Of a DNA stretch of 6,674 bases, positions 1 through 5,135 are shown piece after piece. Source of the DNA: Oscillospiraceae bacterium (GTDB lineage: Bacteria > Bacillota > Clostridia > Saccharofermentanales > Saccharofermentanaceae); contig CACXGG010000238.1 in assembly GCA_902767145.1 (NCBI GenBank), positions 1 to 6,674 of the forward strand, written 5' to 3'. The position numbers were made by a program, and so were the translations under genes. The stretch's first letter is position 1, and every line of letters starts with the position of its first letter. Below the pieces are notes generated by a model that did not search any database, had not been told where the DNA came from, and was given only the letters and a program-made list of their open reading frames with translations.

Positions 1-323
1 CACTTGCAGCCGGCGGCCCGCTGATCATGCCCAATATGGATGTTATGCTCATATCTCCCATCTGTTCCCATACACTTCAGAATATGAGTTATGTACTGGG
101 ACCCGAGAATGAAGTCGAGATCCATCTCCTTGACTTCGAATCATCACCCATCGTATGTCCTGACGGCCGTGAGATGGGACCTTTGAAGCAGTATGATGTG
201 CTCAAGATCAGAAGGAACGAAAAGACGGTAAAGACCGTTAAGCTCAATACATCCGGATTCTTCCAGAATGTCAGGAAAAAGATAGTCGCAAGAGGAAGCT
301 TCTATGAGAACGGACAAGAATGA
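1..323 (+). CDS. nadK: NAD kinase, C-terminal part (5' end outside window)
   Basis: This is the 3' end of a gene cut by the left edge; the frame starts at base 3 and gives 106 residues before TGA at 321-323. NAD kinase phosphorylates NAD to NADP in the cytoplasm with ATP or polyphosphate and is the main source of NADP. The visible start, LAAGGPLIMPNMD followed by ISPICSHTL, matches the conserved C-terminal NadK block (family pattern roughly SAGGPI.P....LL.TPICPHSL), which helps form the NAD site and the all-beta C-terminal domain. NadK proteins usually run 270-300 residues, so about a third is seen. The catalytic GGDGT and NE/D motifs lie upstream, outside the window. The 3' end overlaps argR by 20 nt, indicating a shared transcript. 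In Clostridia nadK commonly precedes argR and recN, which supports the call. The internal ATG at base 27 is not the real start. Confidence 0.92.
   Translation, partial: LAAGGPLIMPNMDVMLISPICSHTLQNMSYVLGPENEVEIHLLDFESSPIVCPDGREMGPLKQYDVLKIRRNEKTVKTVKLNTSGFFQNVRKKIVARGSFYENGQE
291..296 (+). promoter_or_regulatory. Ribosome binding site of argR inside nadK
   Basis: AGAGGA lies 7 nt upstream of the argR ATG at 304 and within the last codons of nadK. It supports ATG 304 as the start and implies that argR is translated from the nadK message. Confidence 0.6.
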
Positions 324-783
324 CAGACAGGAACTTATATTAAGGCTCATCAAGGAGCATGATATCTCCACCCAGGATGAGCTCACAGCACTTGTTAATT
401 CCAAGGGTTTTAATGTAACGCAGGCAACCTGCTCCAGGGATATCAAGGAACTTGGTATCATCAAGGTCACCATGCCCAACAGGAACACAAAGTATGCTGT
501 TCTTGAAAGGACCGGCGATGTTGCTCCCGGAAGGCTTCTTGCTGTCTTCTCCAACTGCCTTGTCTCATGTAAGAGTGCCATGAACATGGTGGTCATCAAG
601 ACTCTGCCCGGTATGGCACAGGCTGCAGCTTCTGCTCTTGATTCCATGCATCTTTCTTCTGTTGTAGGTACCATTGCCGGTGACGACACAGTCTTTGTTG
701 CTGCTCCCGGTATCGAAGAGGCAGAAGCCCTTGTATCCACCATCGTGGATATGATGAATCCCGGATCTTCCTCGGATGACTGA
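304..783 (+). CDS. argR: Arginine repressor ArgR/AhrC
   Basis: A cytoplasmic transcription factor of 159 residues; the family is usually about 150-160. In known homologues a hexamer with bound L-arginine represses arginine biosynthesis genes and can activate catabolic ones. The N-terminal winged helix-turn-helix (about 1-70) carries the recognition-helix motif TQATCSRDIKEL at 39-50, very close to the Bacillus AhrC pattern QATVSRDIKEL. The C-terminal oligomerisation and arginine-binding domain (about 80-150) carries GTIAGDDT at 122-129, the conserved arginine-contact motif, preceded by GMAQAAASALD. The start overlaps the nadK end by 20 nt and has its own AGAGGA site; recN begins 2 nt after the stop. 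Autoregulation cannot be judged because the operon promoter is outside the window, and I saw no convincing ARG box here. One oddity is Cys43 where Val, Ile or Leu is usual. The identification is secure; target genes are not visible. Confidence 0.96.
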   Translation: MRTDKNDRQELILRLIKEHDISTQDELTALVNSKGFNVTQATCSRDIKELGIIKVTMPNRNTKYAVLERTGDVAPGRLLAVFSNCLVSCKSAMNMVVIKTLPGMAQAAASALDSMHLSSVVGTIAGDDTVFVAAPGIEEAEALVSTIVDMMNPGSSSDD

Positions 784-785
784 AT

Positions 786-2480
786 ATGCTGCTGCGTCTT
801 GAGATCTCTGACCTGGCAGTTATCTCCCGCGCGGTATTTGAGCCGCGTGAAGGCCTTAATGTGATCTCCGGTGAGACCGGTGCAGGTAAATCACTCCTTA
901 TAGATGCCATAGGACTTATCCTTGGATCCAAAGCTTCCAAGAACATAATAAGGACAGGTGCAGACTCCGCTTTTGTGGAGGCTGTCTTTGATATATCTGA
1001 AAATACAGATCCTGAACTTAAGACTATCCTTGATGACAGCGGTATCAGTATAGATGACGGAATCCTTATAATCTCCAGGACAGTATCAAAGGACGGTAAG
1101 AGCATGGCCAGGGTAAACGGAAGGACAGTCGTCCTTGCGGTCCTTAGGAGCATCGCTTCCTGCCTTGTGGATATCCACGGCCAGCATGATACCCAGAAGA
1201 TCTTTGATGATCAGGTGCACGTGGAGCTTCTGGACAGCTTTGGCGGATCTGATGTTAAGAATTGCTTTGAAGAATATACCTTAAGGCTGGGTGAATATAA
1301 GGAGTCAGTCCTTAAGATAAGAAACCTTCAGGCCTCGGGAGTATCCTCCGGTAAAAGGAAGGAATATCTTGAGTTTGCCGTAAAGGAGATATCAGATGCT
1401 TCCCTTAAGGAAGGTGAGGAGGAGACCTTAAAGGAGAGAAAGAAGGTCTTATCCGAGCTCGAAAGATCCATAAACGGACTTACCGAGGCTGACAGCCTTC
1501 TTAACGGTGATGATGATATGAGCGTCGTAGACAGGCTGGGAAGAGCCTTTAAGGATATTTCAGCACTGTCTTCAGTGGACCCGTCCTATAAAGATCTGTC
1601 CTCAAGGCTTGAATCCCTTTATCTGGAAGCCCAGTCAGCCTGTGAGGAGATAAGGGATCTTGCTGAAAAGAATCCCTTTGATCCCGAGGAGTCCTCCAGG
1701 ATCGATAAAAGGCTTGGCCTTATCTATGAACTTCAGTCCAAGTACGGTCCGACCACATCTGATGTCCTTAAGTTCTATAACGATTCAGTGGAGGAACTGG
1801 ATTCCCTCAAGGATATAAACAAGAAAATAGCAGAACTTAAAAAGGAGAGATCTCAGAAGGAGGCTCTTGTCCTGGAGGCAGGGAGGAAGCTTTCCTCTGT
1901 CCGAAAAGAGAAGGCTGAGCTTCTCTGTAAAGAGATAACCTCCGAATTTTCAGATCTTATGCTGGATGATGCATCCTTTGAAGTAAGGTTCGAGGAAAGG
2001 CCCAAGGAGCGCTATTTCTCATCCAGGGGAACCGATGACATAACATTCATGTTCTCCGCAAATCCCGGAGAGGAGGCCAGGGACCTTTCAAAGACAGCAT
2101 CAGGCGGTGAAGCATCAAGGATCATGCTCGCCATAAAGAATATCCTGTCTGAAGCAGATATGATCCCAACCCTCATATTTGATGAGATCGATACGGGAGT
2201 ATCAGGAAATGCAGCATTTCTCATTGCAAGAAAGCTCCTTTCCATATCAAAGCACCATCAGGTATTATGCGTGACCCATACGTCCCAGCTGGCAGCAGCT
2301 GCTGACCATAACTTCCTTATAAGCAAGTCATCTTCTGATGGAAGGACAAGTACCACCATCGATCCTCTTGATGATCAGGGTAAGGTGGATGAGATATCAA
2401 GGCTTATGTCGGGAACTGATCTTGACGGTTCAGCCGATGTGGCCAAAAGACTTATCGATAATATCAGAAGCGGCGTCTGA
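786..2480 (+). CDS. recN: DNA repair protein RecN (SMC-like ATPase)
   Basis: A full-length RecN of 564 residues (the E. coli and Bacillus proteins are about 550-580). RecN is a cytoplasmic SMC-family ATPase recruited early to double-strand breaks, where it helps hold DNA ends and assists RecA-dependent repair. The N-terminal half-ATPase has Walker A GETGAGKS at 29-36 and the conserved DIHGQHDTQ at 129-137 containing the Q-loop-like Gln133. A charged, Lys/Glu-rich coiled-coil region follows from about 150 to 370. The C-terminal half-ATPase has the signature SGGE at 439-442, Walker B LIFDEID with Asp466/Glu467, and the H-loop His498 in VTHTSQLAAAAD. The ATG follows the argR TGA by 2 nt with only a weak GGA at 774-776, so translation probably depends on coupling to argR. 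No SOS (LexA) box can be assigned because no promoter lies directly upstream. The 3' end overlaps the opposing pseudouridine synthase gene by 51 nt. All catalytic motifs are intact. Confidence 0.96.
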   Translation: MLLRLEISDLAVISRAVFEPREGLNVISGETGAGKSLLIDAIGLILGSKASKNIIRTGADSAFVEAVFDISENTDPELKTILDDSGISIDDGILIISRTVSKDGKSMARVNGRTVVLAVLRSIASCLVDIHGQHDTQKIFDDQVHVELLDSFGGSDVKNCFEEYTLRLGEYKESVLKIRNLQASGVSSGKRKEYLEFAVKEISDASLKEGEEETLKERKKVLSELERSINGLTEADSLLNGDDDMSVVDRLGRAFKDISALSSVDPSYKDLSSRLESLYLEAQSACEEIRDLAEKNPFDPEESSRIDKRLGLIYELQSKYGPTTSDVLKFYNDSVEELDSLKDINKKIAELKKERSQKEALVLEAGRKLSSVRKEKAELLCKEITSEFSDLMLDDASFEVRFEERPKERYFSSRGTDDITFMFSANPGEEARDLSKTASGGEASRIMLAIKNILSEADMIPTLIFDEIDTGVSGNAAFLIARKLLSISKHHQVLCVTHTSQLAAAADHNFLISKSSSDGRTSTTIDPLDDQGKVDEISRLMSGTDLDGSADVAKRLIDNIRSGV

Positions 2481-3371
2481 GAACAGGCCCTTTATATCCT
2501 CCGGGATCTCATCTTTAAAAGTCATCATCTCTTCTGTTATGGGATGCTTAAACTGAAGATAGTAGGCGTGAAGAGCCTGCCTTCCTATCTTTTCGTCCAG
2601 TTCTTTACTTTGAGGGAACATATCCGAAGGGTTGTCTATGGAGTTGGGACCGTAAAGACCGTCTCCTACGAGAGGGTGACCTTCGCTTCCTGAATGCACC
2701 CTTATCTGATGGCATCTTCCGGTTATGAGTTCATATTCCACCAGGGAGATATCTTTTTCGGGATCCTTTACGATGGTCTTATAGATGGTAACGGCCTTTT
2801 TGCCCTTGGGGTCATCCTCCGGTACCACGTCCCTTATCATTACTGAGTTCTCACGCCGCCTCATGTTCTTGTCGATGATGCCTTCTTCGGGGGAGAAGGA
2901 ACCGTAGACTGCGGCTACATATCTTTTCGTGATCTTTGTATCCGTCATGGCATTATGGACAAAGCCGTTCTTGGCAAGTACCAGAAGACCTGACGTCTCG
3001 CGGTCCAGCCTCATGACAGGGTGGAGGGTCTTTTCGGAAAGCCTCGTTATCAGTGAATCGTCCAGGTGGTTGTGGGAGGGGTGGGTCACGACTCCCGCGG
3101 GCTTTCTTACTACTGCCAGGTAGCTGTCCTCGTAGATCACGGGGATATCAGGATCCTTTTTAAGGTCGCCGCTGTCGTCATCGTAGCTGGCAAAGACGTG
3201 ATCTCCTGTCTTTACTGTATCTATGACGCGCCTGTGTTCGCCGTTTACTTCAAGGATGCCGTAGAGCTTTACGCGCTTGATCATGGTATTGCTCATGGAG
3301 AGCTCATTTATCATGATCTCCCTTAAGGTCTTACCGTTATATTGCTCTTTTACTACATATCTGAAATCCAA
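2430..3371 (-). CDS. RluD-family (RluA superfamily) 23S rRNA pseudouridine synthase
   Basis: This enzyme isomerises uridine to pseudouridine in RNA; RluD/RluC-type members act on 23S rRNA. From the chosen TTG start the protein has 313 residues, near the usual 300-325. A weak S4-like RNA-binding region spans about 12-58. The catalytic domain contains HPVMRLDRETSGLLVLAKN, with the catalytic Asp123 in RLDR, and ITGRCHQIRVH near 217-226, both RluA-superfamily motifs. The exact target uridines (RluD, RluC or RluA type) cannot be set from sequence alone. Two start codons are possible: TTG at 3375-3377 lies only 2 nt from the AAGGAG site, whereas TTG at 3369-3371 lies 8 nt away and fits much better. 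The last 16 residues (Ser298 to Gly313) lie past the usual family end and are antisense to the recN 3' end; Ser298 is read from the complement of the recN stop codon. The gene is transcribed divergently from rny. Confidence 0.93.
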   Translation of the reverse strand: MDFRYVVKEQYNGKTLREIMINELSMSNTMIKRVKLYGILEVNGEHRRVIDTVKTGDHVFASYDDDSGDLKKDPDIPVIYEDSYLAVVRKPAGVVTHPSHNHLDDSLITRLSEKTLHPVMRLDRETSGLLVLAKNGFVHNAMTDTKITKRYVAAVYGSFSPEEGIIDKNMRRRENSVMIRDVVPEDDPKGKKAVTIYKTIVKDPEKDISLVEYELITGRCHQIRVHSGSEGHPLVGDGLYGPNSIDNPSDMFPQSKELDEKIGRQALHAYYLQFKHPITEEMMTFKDEIPEDIKGLFSDAASDIIDKSFGHIG

Positions 3372-3379
3372 GATCAACG

Positions 3380-3385
3380 CTCCTT
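3380..3385 (-). promoter_or_regulatory. Ribosome binding site deciding the rluD-like start
   Basis: Read on the - strand this is AAGGAG. It is 2 nt from TTG 3377 but 8 nt from TTG 3371, so it argues for the second TTG as the true start. It overlaps the -35 hexamer of the rny promoter on the other strand. Confidence 0.65.
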
Positions 3386-3412
3386 GACATATTTATACTT
3401 TATTTTTACAAT
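3384..3412 (+). promoter_or_regulatory. SigA-type promoter of rny
   Basis: TTGACA at 3384-3389, a 17-nt spacer, then TACAAT at 3407-3412: a perfect -35 and a five-of-six -10 match at optimal spacing. The start site would be near 3419, giving a leader of about 60 nt before the rny ATG. A perfect TATAAT at 3424-3429 lies just downstream but has no good -35 at 16-18 nt, so it is at best a secondary promoter. Confidence 0.75.
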
Positions 3413-3424
3413 GGATATTGGCTT

Positions 3425-3454
3425 ATAATAGCTTATTTAATTGAACTTTGACAA
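3425..3454 (-). promoter_or_regulatory. Probable promoter of the rluD-like gene
   Basis: On the - strand TTGTCA (3454-3449) is followed after 18 nt by TATTAT (3430-3425), each five of six against the SigA consensus. The predicted start near 3418 would leave a leader of roughly 45 nt. It lies across the early transcribed region of rny, so the two promoters would interfere. It is weaker than the rny promoter and inferred only from sequence. Confidence 0.5.
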
Positions 3455-3463
3455 CTAAATATT

Positions 3464-3470
3464 GGAGGTG
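3464..3470 (+). promoter_or_regulatory. Ribosome binding site of rny
   Basis: GGAGGTG, 9 nt before ATG 3480, is a near-perfect anti-16S match. It sets the start at ATG 3480. The upstream in-frame TTG at 3462 overlaps the site itself and so cannot be the start used with it. Confidence 0.85.
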
Positions 3471-3479
3471 AGTACCAAC

Positions 3480-5042
3480 ATGCATTGGCTAATTGGCTTA
3501 GCGATTGGCTTCGGTGTAGGTATTCTTCTGGCAATAGGTGTAGCTATTTACTATAAACGCGGACTTTCCGCACAGCAAAAACAGTTACAGGAAGATTCAA
3601 AGAAGGCGGAAGAAGATAATATCAAGAAAATCGCCGATGCCCAGAAGGATGTCGAAAACCGCAAGAGAGAACTTCTCTTACAGGCAAAAGAAGAGATCTC
3701 CAAGGCCCGTGTTGAATTAGAGCACGACGTCAGGGAGAAGAGACAGGAGCTTGCAAGAGAGAGAAACAAGCTTGAGCAGAAGGAAGATAACATTGAGAGA
3801 CTTCTTGCTAACGCAGAGGCAAAGAGGAGTGAGCTCGATCAGAAGCTCGAAGAGGCTTCAAAGACCCAGGAGAGATTGAATGAACTGGAATCAAAGAAGT
3901 CTTTGGAACTCGAAAGGATCTCAGGACTTTCCATTGCTGACGCCAGGGCACTTGTCCTTGAGGCAGCAGAAAGAGAATACAGCCACGATATGGCTACTAT
4001 GCTCAAGCAGATGGAAGAAAAAACAAAGCAGGATGCAGACAGGATAGCAAAGGATATCATCGTTACTTCTATCCAGAGATACGCATCCGACTATGTCTCC
4101 GAAGCAACCGTGTCGGTTGTTAACCTTCCAAGTGATGAGATGAAGGGTAGGATCATCGGACGTGAGGGACGTAATATACGTGCCATCGAGACGATCACAG
4201 GTGTCGATCTTATAATCGACGATACACCTGAAGCAGTTATCCTCTCATCATTCGATCCCATCAGAAGGGAGATCGCCAGACTTACCATCGAGAAACTCGT
4301 GGTCGACGGCAGGATCCATCCCGCAAGGATCGAGGAGATGGCCAACAAGGCAAGGAAGGAAATCAATCAAACAATCAAGCAGGAGGGAGAAAGAGCCGCT
4401 TATGAGACCGGCGTTATGAATCTCCATCCCGAGATCATCAAACTCCTCGGTAAGCTTAAATACCGTACGAGTTTTGGACAGAATGTCCTCCAGCACTCCA
4501 TCGAGGTTTGCCACATTGCCGGTATGATGGCCGGTGAGCTGGGCTTGGATGTAACCTTTGCGAAGAGAGCAGGTCTTCTTCATGATATAGGAAAGGCCGT
4601 TGACTTCGAGCAGGAGGGAACACATATCGAGCTCGGTGCAGATATTGCAAGAAAATATCACGAATCTGCTGATGTTATAAATGCTATCGAAGCACATCAC
4701 GGAGACGTCGAGGCGCAGACCCCTGTAGCAGTCCTTATCGCAGCAGCAGATGCTATCTCAGCTGCAAGGCCCGGAGCAAGAAGAGAGAATCTTGAGACAT
4801 ATATCAAGAGGATCCAGAAGCTCGAGGAGATCGCTACGAGCTTTGAGGGTGTTGAAAAGAGTTATGCCATTCAGGCGGGTCGTGAGATCCGTGTTATAGT
4901 CTCTCCCGAGAAGGTCGGTGACGACGATATGATACTTAAGGCCAGACAGATCTGTAAGAAGATCGAGGATGAACTCGATTATCCCGGACAGATCAAGGTC
5001 AGCATCATAAGAGAGACAAGAGCGACAGATGTCGCCAAATAA
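3480..5042 (+). CDS. rny: Ribonuclease Y
   Basis: A membrane-anchored endoribonuclease of 520 residues, the same length as Bacillus subtilis RNase Y, where the enzyme initiates decay and processing of many mRNAs and associates with other decay proteins. Order of parts: one N-terminal membrane helix (about 4-24, [20 protein letters not shown]), a long Lys/Glu-rich coiled coil (about 27-190), a KH RNA-binding domain (about 210-276) with IIGREGRN around Gly227, and an HD hydrolase domain (about 335-430). Metal and catalytic residues visible are His339, the HD pair His368/Asp369 in LLHDIGK, His406/His407 and Asp424 in [15 protein letters not shown]. The start is fixed by GGAGGTG 9 nt upstream and a SigA-type promoter; a TTG at 3462 would add six residues but lies within the binding site. 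An intrinsic terminator follows, so the gene seems monocistronic. All key residues are intact. Confidence 0.97.
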   Translation: MHWLIGLAIGFGVGILLAIGVAIYYKRGLSAQQKQLQEDSKKAEEDNIKKIADAQKDVENRKRELLLQAKEEISKARVELEHDVREKRQELARERNKLEQKEDNIERLLANAEAKRSELDQKLEEASKTQERLNELESKKSLELERISGLSIADARALVLEAAEREYSHDMATMLKQMEEKTKQDADRIAKDIIVTSIQRYASDYVSEATVSVVNLPSDEMKGRIIGREGRNIRAIETITGVDLIIDDTPEAVILSSFDPIRREIARLTIEKLVVDGRIHPARIEEMANKARKEINQTIKQEGERAAYETGVMNLHPEIIKLLGKLKYRTSFGQNVLQHSIEVCHIAGMMAGELGLDVTFAKRAGLLHDIGKAVDFEQEGTHIELGADIARKYHESADVINAIEAHHGDVEAQTPVAVLIAAADAISAARPGARRENLETYIKRIQKLEEIATSFEGVEKSYAIQAGREIRVIVSPEKVGDDDMILKARQICKKIEDELDYPGQIKVSIIRETRATDVAK

Positions 5043-5104
5043 TCAACAATTATATTACCTTAGTTAAATTGAACTTTATTTGATATGAGTTGGATTCACC
5101 AGAC

Positions 5105-5135
5105 AAAAGGCGGACATCTGCGGTCCGCCTTTTTT
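5105..5135 (+). terminator. Intrinsic terminator of rny, possibly bidirectional
   Basis: AAAAGGCGGAC (5105-5115) pairs with GTCCGCCTTTT (5123-5133) around a 7-nt loop, with six T's at 5130-5135 continuing into a T-rich stretch. This is a strong rho-independent terminator for rny. On the - strand the same hairpin ends in TTTTG directly after the histidine kinase stop codon, so it may also terminate that gene, less efficiently. Confidence 0.9.

Larger units (their letters stand above)
3417..3510 (+). repeat. Four copies of ATTGGCT in the rny leader and start
   Basis: ATTGGCT occurs at 3417-3423, 3484-3490, 3492-3498 and 3504-3510. The first copy is at the predicted rny start site; the other three lie in the first codons of rny, where two in the same frame encode Ile-Gly of the membrane helix. 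Protein-level repetition may explain those two. A regulatory role is possible but unproven. Confidence 0.4.

Noticed and set aside
144..743. 199-codon open frame on the - strand opposite nadK/argR
   Set aside because: It lies wholly antisense to two well-identified genes, has no family-like motifs and no clear binding site; it is a shadow of codon bias.
596..1153. 185-codon open frame on the - strand across the argR-recN junction
   Set aside because: Low-complexity Arg/Ser/Leu-rich translation antisense to argR and the recN Walker A region; not a gene.
2400..2560. Intrinsic terminator at the recN/rluD-like convergence
   Set aside because: Only four- to five-pair stems without T-tracts are visible on either strand; nothing qualifies.
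3431..3454. Possible ARG box in the rny/rluD-like intergenic region
   Set aside because: The AT-rich stretch only loosely resembles the ArgR operator and lacks the paired TGAAT/ATTCA half-sites.
3462..3479. TTG start giving RNase Y six extra residues
   Set aside because: The codon overlaps the GGAGGTG binding site that serves ATG 3480, and the 520-residue form matches the Bacillus protein length.
4248..4700. 150-codon open frame on the - strand inside rny
   Set aside because: Antisense to the conserved KH and HD domains of RNase Y, with no recognisable motif; a shadow.
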